From positions 21,514,001 to 21,578,000 of the forward strand of contig OY292278.1 of NCBI GenBank assembly GCA_958496175.1: a DNA stretch of 64,000 nt. Reading direction: 5' to 3'. Positions 1 through 17,499 of the stretch are shown here, in pieces. Position numbers and translations under genes: made by a program. Numbering within the stretch: position 1 is the first letter of the stretch; each line of letters begins with the position of its first letter. The stretch comes from Sisyra terminalis. Lineage: Eukaryota > Arthropoda > Insecta > Neuroptera > Sisyridae. The notes beneath the pieces were generated by a model. It saw nothing but the letters and a program-made list of their open reading frames with translations. It made no database searches and was not told the origin of the DNA.

Positions 1-235
1 AAGAATACAATTTTTCGAAATTTTGCTTAGTTTGCGAGATATGGATACTTACAAATTTTAAAATTTTTTTTTTCCCATTTTTATATTAAATGTTTTAGAT
101 TTTTTTTAAAAAAGATAATTTTGTACAAACGCTGTTGAACCTATTTTTTGTGTGATAAAAACAATACAAAAGAGGTCCAGGGATGAAACCCCGACAGAGG
201 TTTAGGGGCTACATCCCCCAGTTTCAATCAATAAT
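1..235. repeat. Dispersed repeat family E, copy 1 (left-truncated by window)
   Basis: AT-rich block ending in a GC-richer tail with CAGGGATGAAACCCC and CATCCCCCAG. The same order of motifs (GAGATAT, ATACTTA, GATAAT, then a CAGGGxx...CCC tail) recurs at 31005-31450 and 47465-47765. No open frame. Family unknown; edges approximate. Confidence 0.5.
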
Positions 236-343
236 ATTTAAAAATGACATTTAAAAGCCTTCCTGTTCCAAACCATTCCAAACTAACAAAAATCAAAACA
301 ACATTGAACACGCTTTTCACACATACTGACACATACGTTTTAA

Positions 344-532
344 GCAGGCCATTCACGCTCCGACTTGCAGTCCAACTAGTCGGACTACTATTTGGATCTT
401 CTAGTTGGATCGCCGAAATGATTCGACTAGTCCGAATAGACATCCAACTTTCAACAACACAGTCCGACTTTCGATCCAGCTTCGATAGTCGGATCATTAG
501 TTGGACTGCAAGTCGGAGTGTGAATGACCTGC
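344..532. mobile_element. piggyBac-like MITE with TTAA target duplication
   Basis: A 189-bp element with ~35-bp terminal inverted repeats (left GCAGGCCATTCACGCTCCGA, right TCGGAGTGTGAATGACCTGC) flanked on both sides by TTAA (340-343 and 533-536). TTAA duplication is characteristic of piggyBac-type insertion; the assignment rests on that and on TIR geometry, since there is no transposase. The reading frames across it are incidental. Confidence 0.7.
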
Positions 533-539
533 TTAATTA

Positions 540-1398
540 TGTGAAATAACACATTAAGTGTTTTTCAAGATTCGGAAAATATTTCATACAATTTTTATTC
601 AAAAATTTATTGTGAGAAAATTTGATTTTCACAAGCAATCAAAATATTTGGGTGAAAAGCGTGTTTTATTATGTCTTGATTTTTGTTATTTTGGACACAT
701 CCGTGAAAACATAGTTTAAGGAAAAAAAATAATTTCATAATACCTTTTTTTCTCCAATTTTTTGATTGGGGAGAGGTTGTGTTAATTTTTCTTTTTGTTT
801 TATTATTAAACAACAGTTTTTTAAATTTTCCTACATATTTGTTATTATATGTCGCTAAAAACCCTATTTTCTTAATATTTTACTATATCGATGACTAAAT
901 AATTAAATTTTCATAATAAATAAATTATTAATTAACTATTTTATCATAAACCAATCGGTTTCTTTCACAAACCTCTGCGAACGGTTTCCCATCGATTGGC
1001 AAACAGGATTAATTAATAATTTATCTGATTAAATAATTTAATCCGATTAAATTATTTAAACATCTGATCAATTTTTTTTGTAATTTACGCATTCTTCCAA
1101 ACCAATTCTTAGTGAAAAAATGTTTTGGGCTTTGTATTCATTTTTAATAGTGTAATAATAATTATGTTTTTTTCTTTTATTCTATGATCTTGGTCAAACC
1201 TGTCGACTAATCGTAAATCTTTCGAACACAACCCCATGGAGTTTGAATATTATGGATTTATTATTATTAAGAATAAAATATCTTAAAACATCGTGTTAAA
1301 CTTTCTTAATCCTATTATTAAAATACAATTTAATTTACTTAATCTATTGTTTTTCAGATTGATTTCATATTGTCCACATAAAAAAATCAAGCAAAGCA
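540..1398. other. AT-rich interval before the MYND gene
   Basis: No coding frame or repeat boundary recognised. It probably contains the promoter and a 5' UTR intron of the MYND gene: a pyrimidine-rich acceptor (TTGTTTTTCAG) sits about 40 bp upstream of the ATG. Confidence 0.4.
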
Positions 1399-2694
1399 AT
1401 GAATGAAATTCCTGAATTTAATCGAGAATACAATCGAATTTTTTACAATTCGGTTTGTCATGTTTGCAAAAAGTTCAATGAAAACATCCTCAGATGTTCG
1501 AATTGCAAATTGATTAGTTATTGCTCCAAAGAGCACCAAAAGCAGCATTGGTATCTTCACAAATCAATTTGTAAGGCAGCAAATTCAATAATGAATCAAA
1601 AGAATATGAAATCGTTGTTCGATTCCGCTTATCGTAAATCGTGGATGGAGTATATCGACGTGAAGAGACAAATTGGGGGATGGTTAACGGAACACTTAAA
1701 GCGACCACTTTCCCTGCATGAAAATCAGTTGTGGATGTTTCCGAGACTTTGCTCCATTTGCCGATTAGCGCAACAAAATATTCTAGTTGATTGTTCGAAA
1801 TGCCATTGTGTTGCATATTGTTGTAAAGAACATGAAAACGAGGACAGAAAAGAACATGAAAGAATTTGTGGGACGTTAAAATTGGCATTTGAATGTGACC
1901 AGTTTTTAATTACAAACAACTTTCCTGAAGTAACAATCAAGTTGATACCATCATCCTCGATAATTCTACCGACTTTTACCGAATTTATTGATAATTTTGC
2001 TCAAGTTAATTCGAAAATTTGCTCATTAACTTCCATTTTACTTTCAGACATTCTAACAATTCCGTGCACAATTTTATTTGTATTAAACCAAGTGAATTGG
2101 GTCGTTAAAAGACAAAGTTCAAAAACAAAGATTTTCCTCAACATAATTGGTGTGAGTAAATTGGAGTTATCTTTAAATTGGACGCTACTGTTTGAAATTC
2201 TTCACCATTGGATCGAGAATTTGAGTGAAATCACTTTACGCTTTATCGGTCCGGAATGTATAATCGAAGAAGGTATTTCTTCAATGGATATTTCCCATAC
2301 TTTGTGCCATAAGTGTCGGCAACAGCAAAGAAGTTGTAAAATCTATTTTCATAAATGTTTCTATCATGAATATAAATCACAATGGAGACAAGACGACGTA
2401 GATTTAAATATAATTTTTAACTGTGGTTTTCATGAGTACTGCGACGAACCCGCGAATGACTCTTGGAAACCTACTTTACAATATTTGATAGAGGCTCCAG
2501 TGGCATTTACTTCATATACAGAATCGGAAGGATGTAAAGATTTCAATTTGGTTCAGCCACTACTCAATAACCATCGTGTTATCCTCAAAAATGAAAGAAA
2601 TTGCTTTTCTTCTTTTCGACCAATTCGAGATTGGGAGGACAATGTTCCCATTTTCTATGCAAATCAGTTTATTTCCATTATAGTTCCCCGTTAA
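1399..2694 (+). CDS. Double MYND-type zinc-finger protein
   Basis: Intronless 431-codon frame. Residues ~20-58 form a MYND finger: C20-x2-C23, C33-x2-C36, YC42, H46, H50/H54 and C58; the usual sixth cysteine is histidine. Residues ~117-157 hold a second MYND-like motif (CSICR, CSKC, AYCCKEH, ERIC). The C-terminal half has further Cys/His pairs (CHKCRQQ, CGFHEYC) that resemble the region following MYND in MSS51-like proteins. No SET domain is visible, so it is not a SMYD methyltransferase. MYND fingers bind proline-rich partner peptides; the partner here is unknown. The ATG follows a likely 5' UTR splice acceptor ~40 bp upstream, and AATAAA lies at 2797-2802. I do not assign a named orthologue. 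Confidence 0.85.
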   Translation: MNEIPEFNREYNRIFYNSVCHVCKKFNENILRCSNCKLISYCSKEHQKQHWYLHKSICKAANSIMNQKNMKSLFDSAYRKSWMEYIDVKRQIGGWLTEHLKRPLSLHENQLWMFPRLCSICRLAQQNILVDCSKCHCVAYCCKEHENEDRKEHERICGTLKLAFECDQFLITNNFPEVTIKLIPSSSIILPTFTEFIDNFAQVNSKICSLTSILLSDILTIPCTILFVLNQVNWVVKRQSSKTKIFLNIIGVSKLELSLNWTLLFEILHHWIENLSEITLRFIGPECIIEEGISSMDISHTLCHKCRQQQRSCKIYFHKCFYHEYKSQWRQDDVDLNIIFNCGFHEYCDEPANDSWKPTLQYLIEAPVAFTSYTESEGCKDFNLVQPLLNNHRVILKNERNCFSSFRPIRDWEDNVPIFYANQFISIIVPR

Positions 2695-2796
2695 GAATTT
2701 AATGTTAAGGAACGAAAACGGTTCCTTCCGTCCCGTCTTTTGAATATCTTTAAGTTTTGAAATCAAAAGATACTCACTTTGGATCTTGTGGTGTTA

Positions 2797-2802
2797 AATA
2801 AA
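2797..2802 (+). terminator. Polyadenylation signal of the MYND gene
   Basis: AATAAA about 100 bp after the stop codon at 2694. Confidence 0.5.
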
Positions 2803-3910
2803 ATATTGCTTTTGGTGAGGAAAAATCAAAAGGGGAAAATTTTGAAAAATTTAAGCCTTTTAGGCTTAAAACCGAATTTCGCGTAAGTCTCAGTTTGGGC
2901 CGAAACCGAAACTTCCATTAAAGGTCATGTTTTCATAGAAAAAAAAGTTAATCATAATTAGTCACTCTTTATATTTAAATTCTATAAGTATGCATTAATC
3001 ATTTAGTCTCTAATATTTGAGTTAATCATGAACATAACATTTTATTAGCTCTTATTATTTCAAATAAATTATTTATGTTGAAATAAGGGATTGATTTGAA
3101 AGAAATGCACCTAATATTTCTTTTTAATATTATTTACGAATAACTTAAAATAATAAAAAAGTTACAAAGCAAAATTGCTTCTTACCTAATATGTTTAAGT
3201 ACACAAAATAGAAAGTACTCTTTCTTATATCTTAAAACAAAATAATTTCTTCTAAACTTTGATCAGTTTTCTCGAACTGAAAAAAAAAATTAAAGGTAAT
3301 ATTAATCAAAACATTAATGAAGTGATAGTTATCAGTATTCATAATTGAAAAATCAATTAATAAGTGAAAAACAATAATTTTTCAACATTTTTATATCACG
3401 ATTTCAGTTTTGGCTTGGCGACAGCCGAAACCGAAACTAAGCCGAAACTAGACCGAAACCGTAAGTTCGGTCGGACACTACTGCCTAATACTAATGAAAG
3501 GTTTTTACCTTATTTGTATTGTTTTTCATCTAAGATCGCCATTCATTAATCTCACACCCCTACCCCTATAGTAAGAGGATAATGGGGGTGACAACTCTCA
3601 ACGTATTTTTTTTCAGTACCTATTGAAGGTATTTTCATGAAAGTGATACTATACATGACTATTAATAAACTAATTACTATTAATAAAATATTAGAAATTG
3701 TAAAAAACGAGAAGTATAGTTTTCAGGGGTGGTTTTTTATTCCAACACCCAAAGTGACCCAAAAAAAATATCTTATTTACTAACAGTTAGCTATTATATG
3801 TTAAAATGGTCAAATTGGATGCAAGGATCCAAAGTCAAAGTGTAAAATGAATTAAACAACAAATTTTATTAATTATTTCGGATTTAATATAATATATTTT
3901 AAAAACTATA
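2803..3910. other. AT-rich intergenic interval with GAAACCGAAAC islands
   Basis: Two GC-richer islands rich in CCGAAACCGAAAC (about 2870-2925 and 3400-3475) flank ~470 bp of AT-rich DNA and may be ends of one old element, but I could not define inverted repeats. The 61-codon frame at 3364 is repeat-derived and not credible. Confidence 0.3.
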
Positions 3911-3917
3911 TTATTGT

Positions 3918-3923
3918 ATTTAT
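3918..3923 (-). terminator. Polyadenylation signal of the ZAD zinc-finger gene
   Basis: AATAAA on the minus strand, ~110 bp after the inferred stop codon (4030-4032). Confidence 0.5.
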
Positions 3924-4029
3924 TCTAAATTTATATTGTATGTACAAATTAAGTAAAAGATTATAACAGTTAGGATATTATCAAAAATGAAAGGAGTAAA
4001 AAAATTCGCTAAAATTAATAAAAAGAAGT

Positions 4030-7000
4030 CAACCATCCTAAAAATAATAACAGCAATGTTAATTTTTTGAGAAACAAAGAAAATAAAAAAAAAATTACCG
4101 AAGGCGTTTTTCGATTTTCAACATTTTTCTGCCTATGAATTTCTATTTTCCATTTTTCCTTTGACATTTTTGTACAATTACTGCTTTTGGAAATATTTTC
4201 GCTGTGGGCAGTCAATAAATGATTCTGAAAAATTAAAACATAAAAATTATAAAATTGAAGAAGTTTACAGCAACAAATTATATTCACCTCTAAATTTTTC
4301 TTAAATTTAAAAGTAAGATCACATTCCGGACAATGCAAGTAGTTTTCAATATCATGTTCGTGTTTTCGATGGACAGCGTATTGCAAATATTCAGAAAACT
4401 GTTTTTTGCAATGGTCTACATCGCAAATATATATTCGAGATGAATGCTCTTTTTTGTGCAATTTGTAATTTTCGCGACTAAATAACTTTTTGCATATATA
4501 ACAAAGCAAGTTGTCACCTAGCTCTGATTTCGTTTTGTGCGATTTTTTGCATTTTCTGGCTCGTTTTTTTTGATCGTTGATTTCAAGAAGGTTTATCGAT
4601 TCGATTGAATTTTGTTTGGCATGGGAATCGCTATGAGAGGCATTTACGGTGGTCGATAATTTAGTTTTGTCGTATTGGTGGTGCAACCAAACATGGGCAA
4701 TCATGTTGCTTTTTAAGTTAAATTTTTTAAAGCAGTATGGTGTAGGACATTCGTATTCTCCGCGAACGCACTGCATGGCGGTCTGTGATGTTATATCGGG
4801 AGATCTATAACAAGGAGAAGGAATTTTAAATTTCTGGTTTTAAATGTTGTGAAATTAGATTTTCGCTAACTTTGAACAGTTATTTGGTTTAAAAAGTATG
4901 TTTATAAAATATATTGTATACAGCCGACGTGGCTCTTCACATAGCAGTTACGGAAAAATCCAATACTACGTGAGGAAGTTTGCTTGATAGTCGAAATACG
5001 TATTTGAGCAATATTGAGCATATTGTTCAAGTTTGTATTTATAGTTTACGTATATTATATTTTATCAATTAGGCGACAATGTATATTATTGTTTAAACAG
5101 CAAGCTATAACCTGTTTTTTTTTAAACCGCAGACACTTTGCAAAGTACTTCACTTTGAAATGCCTGTTTCTGATATTTTCTGAAACCGTAAGGTAGTCGA
5201 CCCCTGTTAATTAAATAGATATACATCTGAAATGCAAGTATATAATTTCATAATACACAAATGTATTCCACTTCACGTGTCTCTCCTGAGATCTTGACGA
5301 AGTTGGCAAATTGATTTTACAATTTGAACTAATTTAGAAAAAGTTTTACCATAGCAAAGCAAAAAAAAAATCAAAATTAGTCGGTGAAGGAGGAAAGATG
5401 ACATTTTCAAAATGATTAAAAATAATTTTTAAATTATATTAGATTCTGTTGCAGATTAAGTTGCAAAGCGCTTCATCTTGTCCATATACGTACAAAAGGA
5501 ATTATTCTTTATTAAATTCTAATATACTCCTGTATAATGTATCCGAACAATTCTACTTGTCTACTCATTTACATTTTAGACTAAATGTTGCAAATCAACG
5601 ACATATTGATAGTTTGGAGAGTGATTGTGGCTCAAGTAATAAAAAAAAAAAAAAACTATGTTATACTATCAATGTAGTCAACATTCGACCTCCAGGAGGA
5701 ACTAAAATCGTTTGATACTAATTACCTTTTATTAATTGTTAAATTGTTACTTACTTTCGCTTTAAAACTACCAAGCACTAAGCTTAATAAAAATCCGTAA
5801 ATCGAGAAATATCAAAAATTTGCTCGATACGAAATTCGAATCCAACACCTACCAATTTTGGGCCGATTACTTTGACCACTCTGCCGCCACCAGTAGGCTG
5901 TTAGTAATTTCTATGCCAACAGGTAAGAAATTACGTCATAAAAGCCATCAATAAAACCTTACCTCCCTTACATCAATAAAATCAATAAAACATTTTTAAT
6001 TTCTATTTCCTTCTGGAGGGTACATGCCATATGACATAGGTTGCCTTACTACTTTTGAGCTTTGAGCAACTGAGCTTTGAATAATCACTGAATTACTATC
6101 AAACTTAATCTGGCTTCTTGCCATTTAATCCGTATATATGACGTAAAATAGAAATAAAAAAAAAACCTTTTCAGAACAGTCAAATCTGGCAACATTGCAT
6201 TTTCTACTTTGTTTTTTATTATATTCGCGAATAAATCAAGGCATAACAAAATCAACAAAAAAATCGCGAAAAGAATAAAGCAAAGGAGAAAATGCAACGA
6301 TTTCTTATTTGACTGCTCTAAAAGGGACTTGAGCCCAAATTCTAGTGTAAAGTACAAAGCGCCATCTAGGTAGGTACAGTTTTTATAGTAACTAAAAACA
6401 ACAGTTGGTCATTTGGTACCGGTGAGCGCCAACCTATAGAAATAAGCGCTTGCATTTTACTTTCTTCAGTTGCCAAAACCAAAATTGTTTCAACGCTTCC
6501 ATCAGAGGTGCCGTTGCATTTCGATTAGTTCACTCAAAATTTGTGCCTACGTAGGCGGCGCTGGCAATTGCTTCTAGTGTGGTTTGTCGTTTACTCTACA
6601 GTATGCTATCTATTTTGCACTGTTTAGGTAATAGTCTAAGAACTAGCGGCTGGCTAGTTATATGTAATTGACCAGACTTAGATTTTTGTTTTGTATAGAG
6701 AGTTTCCGTAACCGAACATACATGGATTCGTTAGTCACTAAGCCCAGCGCGGCTGCCGAAGGTGGTGCGCAGGTACATCAGGTATTAAAAATTAACTAAT
6801 TTAAAATGTATTTTACCACTTCTGTCGTTTAGAAATTTTAAAATATATTATTATTGAAAAATAACCATGGCAGACCATTATCGTGCGATTAACTTAGTGT
6901 CAGATAATTTTGAAGATACCAAAAAATATGAAATTTTGAAAGTATTAGGTTTTTCGGAAAGTAATTTCGTTTCTTTTTTTGTACTAATGAAAGACAATTT

Positions 7001-8809
7001 TTGTATAGTGAATAAATATTTAAAAAAATTATATTCTACACCATTCTGGTGCAATACCTTTTGCCATTTTTCTGGGTGTCTTATGATTTTTCACTGAAAA
7101 AAATCTTGGGATATTTTTGACTTCCTCATTTGAAGTAAAGGTTTTACCGTCTAAAAGATTTTGCAGTGACCGAAACCAATAATAAACCGAAGATCTGTAG
7201 AATATGATGGGTATGGCAGTTCATACCATTCAAGTTGTAAAAGCTTTTGGGAGGGCACAAAACTTGTATGAGGTCAAATTTCTCCCTATAAAAACATAGG
7301 GAACCCATGTATCGGGGTTCGAGGTTAATCCTAGGCCTTTCAAGTGAGTCATTAACAATTGAGTTTGGTAAATTTTACCTTTTACCGATCTCACATGCTG
7401 TGATTCACTGGTTTGCATCAACTAATGATTTCATTGGGACTTGATCAGCTTCAACCGGTCTTCCAGACCATGGTGCATCTTCGACATCTACATTGCCGAA
7501 TCGAAATTTGGAATACAAACTAGTTTTAGCACTGGCGTGCTGCCAATACATCTTCTGCATATACATCGGTTAATATTTTCTTGATTGAACAGCATTTTAC
7601 CTTTTCTATAGTGAAAAAGTAATATATGAGGAAAATTCTGGTTTTTGCTCTCCATATTTAAAAGGACACGAACCCAAAACTATTGCGTAGAATCACTTGA
7701 GCTTTTTCACATACAAGCCTTGCTATATTAGCTCTCAAAACATACAATGATTATACGGCTTAATTATAAAGTGGGTGCGAAAACAACGCAATAATTAACT
7801 AAATCTGCCATTAATATATTTTGTTCATTGCAGTCTTAGAAGTTTATGACATATTAAAGGCAGATCTGGTCAATTAAGTGGTTCACTTATTATCTGGTCC
7901 ACTAAGTTAACCGCGCGATAATGGTCTCCCATGGTTATTTTTCAATAGTAATAATAATATATTTTAAAATTTCCGAACGACAGACGTAGTAAAACACATT
8001 TGAAATTAGTCAATTTTTAATACCTGATGTACCTGCGCCACCTTCGGCAGCCACGCTGGGCTTAGTGACTAACGAATTCATGTATGCTGGGTTATGGAGA
8101 CTTTCTGTACAAAAATCTAACTTTAGTCAATTACATACAGTTAGCCAGCCACTGGCTCTTAGACCATCTTAGACTATGAATGAAAAAATAGTAAATAAAA
8201 ATTATACTAACACAGGTTGTCGCATTTCTGTAGTAACATACATATTTGGATAGAGTGGATCGTCAGAATCAATATCTCCATAGGAAATTTCATCTGTTTC
8301 ATTAATAGCATTCAATACATTTATTTCTGATATTGACGCTTCTCCTAAATCTACATTAAGCTGTCGGTCTAAATTTTCTGTTTTGACCATTTCGGATTTT
8401 ATGTGCTAAAAAATTTACATCAGTTTATAATTATATAAAATCCCTGAAGAAACAGTGATCTATTATGTTACTTTTGTTATATCGTTATTGTACAAATTTT
8501 GTCTCAATTTCGTGTCTGCCATTTCACATTGATATTTGAAACTAAACGCGATTTCCAATCTTTTCCGGCACATTGTACATAAGAAATCAGGTAAACCATC
8601 CCCTTGATGAATCTATTGAGCAAAGTAATTATTATTAATATGTATTTTAAGTAAACAAGTTAAAAAACCATTTTTACCTCTACAGAAGCGCAGTGCATTA
8701 TTAAATTACTTATTGGTTCATTTAGGAAATATGTATCGAATATTGAAAACATTTCTTCTCGATTTTCTAAACAAACTCGACAAATATTGGTTTGTTCGGG
8801 GTTGTCCAT
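4030..8809 (-). CDS. ZAD + C2H2 zinc-finger protein, six exons
   Basis: Exons (- strand): 8809-8678, 8612-8472, 8405-8212, 4804-4288, 4224-4099, 4038-4030; phases agree and give ~372 residues. Residues 10, 13, 56 and 59 are the two CxxC pairs of a ZAD (zinc-finger-associated) dimerisation domain, split by a 65-bp intron. An acidic linker follows, then four C2H2 fingers at ~175-198, 257-276, 283-306 and 314-335; the last is completed only after splicing 4288 to 4224. ZAD-C2H2 proteins are an arthropod-expanded family of DNA-binding regulators. The third intron (8211-4805) joins GT|A across 3.4 kb of repeats; its donor is GTTAGT. The final 9-nt coding exon is the weakest part; without it the frame reads on to 4015. 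Promoter probably shared with the divergent LRRC40 gene. Confidence 0.8.
4852..5110. repeat. Foldback repeat family F, copy 1
   Basis: Begins GATTTTCGCTAACTTTGAAC and shares with copies at 14625-15125 and 50198-50630 the motifs AACAGTTAT, a Penelope-like string near GAGGAAGTTTGCTTG and ATACGTATTTGAGCAATA. Diverged; its inverted arms are weaker than in the third copy. It sits in the large intron of the ZAD gene. Confidence 0.6.
5747..5900 (-). repeat. tRNA-derived SINE (family S), copy 1
   Basis: The minus strand starts GCCTACTGGTGG and has a tRNA-like head with a B-box-like element (GTTGGATTCGAAT), followed by the shared tail (AATATTTCTCGAT, then TTTTTATTAA). It matches the better copy at 34370-34537. 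It lies in the ZAD gene intron. Confidence 0.65.
6164..6335. mobile_element. Family A TIR element, copy 1
   Basis: Ends read inward as CTGGCAACATTGCATTTTCT on the left and, reversed, CTCAAGTCCCTTTTAGAGCA on the right, with internal TTCGCGAATAAATC. ~170 bp, no coding capacity, in the ZAD gene intron. Confidence 0.65.
6631..8177. mobile_element. 1.55-kb element with ~280-bp terminal inverted repeats
   Basis: Left arm 6631-6910 and right arm 7886-8177 are inverted imperfect copies: both begin ATAGTCTAAG, then GGCTGGCTA, GTAATTGAC, a GGCTGCCGAAGGTGG segment and ACCATTATCG. The core carries a degraded mariner transposase. No target duplication was resolved. The right end stops 34 bp short of the splice donor of ZAD gene exon 3, so the whole element lies in intron 3. 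Short frames inside (e.g. at 6867) start in the TIR and are not genes. Confidence 0.75.
7030..7610 (-). pseudogene. Mariner transposase remnant, catalytic core deleted
   Basis: Translating the minus strand from ~7600 down gives, with frameshifts and a stop, mariner N-terminal landmarks (VYAEDVL, then DVEDAPWSGRPVEAD, then LGLTSNPDTWVP). From ~7205 down it gives C-terminal landmarks (FRSLQNLLDGKTFTSNEEV, then PEKWQKVLHQNG). The intervening ~200 residues containing the catalytic aspartates are absent. The order and strand are right for a single deleted copy. It is not functional. Confidence 0.75.
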
Positions 8810-9629
8810 CTTAAATATCTTTTAGAACACCATATACACGTTATTGTAAATACTGGATCAATAATTGCGTTTTTCACGTAAAAGCTTTGTGCAATTATTG
8901 ATTGTTGCAGTTGCAACAATAATATTCAAAATAGTTCGAAAAGTTTAAAACTTTTAAATTCTGGTTCAAGTTTTTGTCTGAAACAATTTCCAAGTTAAAA
9001 ATGAATTTTGACGCGTACGTCTTGCTTTGTCTGACAAATGCAATATCGATATGTTTGTTGCTTTTTAACGAGACGAGCATGCGCATTTTTATTATATTTA
9101 GCGTTGACAGTTTTTTTTGTTGAAATCAATTGTTTTTTCTTTTGTTTTTTTTTTTTTTTTGAATAATTTTTATTAGCTAATAAAAAAATTAGAAAGAAAA
9201 AAAATTAAGCATTGAAATTTATTTTATTTTTTATAATATAATGATGCAATTTTTTGAATTAAATTTTTTATATTTTTTTGGTACAATAAATAATGTTAAG
9301 TATGTAATTGTTATTTTCTATTAATTGTACTTATAACTATCTCAAGAATATATAATTTTGCATCAGTCAATATCCTTATATGAACTAAAATAATTTAATT
9401 TAAAAATAAATAATATCAATAATATTTCATTAACTATATTTCCATTATATTTATTATAAAAATCTGATTAAAAAACATATATGAAGAATTGTTTAAACAT
9501 TCTATCAACCATAATGGTCAAATCCTTTTAAAATTTTCAAATTCATTTCCACGATCCATGAAAGCTTCCTTTACAATAGTTCTAGTAATATAATGCATCA
9601 AGAAAATAGGGGAAATTCATTTTTCGCAG
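8810..9629. promoter_or_regulatory. Divergent intergenic region between the ZAD and LRRC40 genes
   Basis: ~820 bp between the two start codons, with the genes transcribed apart. The part near 9000-9070 is GC-richer (GACGCGTACG, GAGCATGCGC); the rest is AT-rich with a T-run at ~9148. No TATA box could be assigned. ATG 9630 is immediately preceded by TTTTTCGCAG, a possible acceptor, so a 5' UTR exon may lie here. Confidence 0.4.
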
Positions 9630-16312
<6,683 letters not shown>

Positions 16313-16443
16313 TATGACACAATTGATGAGTTAATATTGTACCACAACTTCGTACTTAATTTTAAATACAAATTGCTTATGAGTACAAATTTATGTTATT
16401 TTTTTTTGTGATTTGTTGTGTATTGAATTTGTAAGAAGCACAT

Positions 16444-16449
16444 AATAAA
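16444..16449 (+). terminator. Polyadenylation signal of LRRC40
   Basis: AATAAA 132 bp after the stop codon. Confidence 0.5.
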
Positions 16450-16849
16450 ATATATTTTATTTGTGAAGATCTTAAAAGTGGTTTCTATTTATTTGTTGCA
16501 AAATGTGGTAAAATAAATATAGATTATTGTATTTGGCACGTGTGTTTAAATGATGCAGGTAGTTATGCAACGTAGAGACCCGTATTGGAAAATTATTACT
16601 GTATTTATTATGCGCTTACATATACGGTCTAATTTTTTCAATTTCATATTTGGGTCGAATGCAAAGTTCCTAATGATCTAATGAGATTTTATGTCATTTT
16701 TTAGATTGCAGAGAGAAATTCACGTCAATATTTTTTTTTAGTATCTATTATGGGCATAAGGAGCATAAGTACATTGAATTGGGTAAGATTTATCGGCCCG
16801 ACAAAATAGGATAAGCTAACGACAAAAAAGGATTTTGAAATGCCAATAA

Positions 16850-17165
16850 AATAGACTGATCACCATATGCACATTTTTTTATAATTTTAATCGATAAAGG
16901 ACATTGTTAATATGAGGAAAACCAATTTTTAGTTATGAAGATCTTTTATTTTGACAGAAAAAAAAGTTTTCATTTTAATGAGCGAATGGAAGTCTGAAAA
17001 CGATGGGTACGCCTAGGGCTCTCCTGTGACGTCACAGTACGCGTATTGAAACCGAGATAAAAACAGATCGTTGGCGTTTACTATAGAAATAGTAATAATT
17101 GACACAATTTTTCGCCATGGAAAACATTTTTATACCGTAAAAATTACTATTAAGTTTTTGCTTAG
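16850..17165 (-). repeat. Dispersed repeat family D, copy 1
   Basis: The minus strand carries AAAAATGTTTTCCATGGCGA, TTATTACTATTTCTATAGTA, CAATACGCGTACTGTGACGT and TTTTCAGACTTCCATTCGCT in the same order as copies at 44950-45250 and 51700-51970. No frame. It contains an exact TGACGTCA palindrome. Confidence 0.6.
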
Positions 17166-17227
17166 GAATAGATAGAATTAGAGGTTGTGTAGATTATAAA
17201 TGGTTTACAAACTTTTACAACGTAAAA

Positions 17228-17395
17228 ATGCGGTAATGTTGCATTTTTCTAATTTGTTTTTAATTTAATTTGGGTTTTTTTTCTTAATTCAATTCTAATA
17301 TCGTATTATATTATCGTATCATATTATTTTCTTTTTTGCTGCTAAATTTTCATTACGTCCCGATTTATTCACGAATTAAATTAAAAGCAAAGTGA
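17228..17395. mobile_element. Family A TIR element, copy 4 (degraded)
   Basis: Internal motifs retained (GTTGCATTTTTCTAATTTG, CCGATTTATTCACGAATTAA), termini lost. Confidence 0.45.
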
Positions 17396-17499
17396 AATTC
17401 ATTTAAATTTTACTGAATTATGTGAATTTATAACTGAGTCAAAGTAGTAATAAAATATTTCAAATTAATATAATAATAGGCAAATGTTGGTATATATGT

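Noticed and set aside
1514..1888. 124-codon minus-strand frame
   Set aside because: Antisense shadow of the MYND gene.
5449..5715. 88-codon plus-strand frame after a possible acceptor (TTGTTGCAG)
   Set aside because: No ATG, no recognisable motif, contains a poly-Lys stretch from an A-run, and lies in the intron of the opposite-strand ZAD gene.
6867..7097. 76-codon frame starting ATGGCAGACC
   Set aside because: Begins within the terminal inverted repeat of the 1.55-kb element and runs into mariner antisense sequence.
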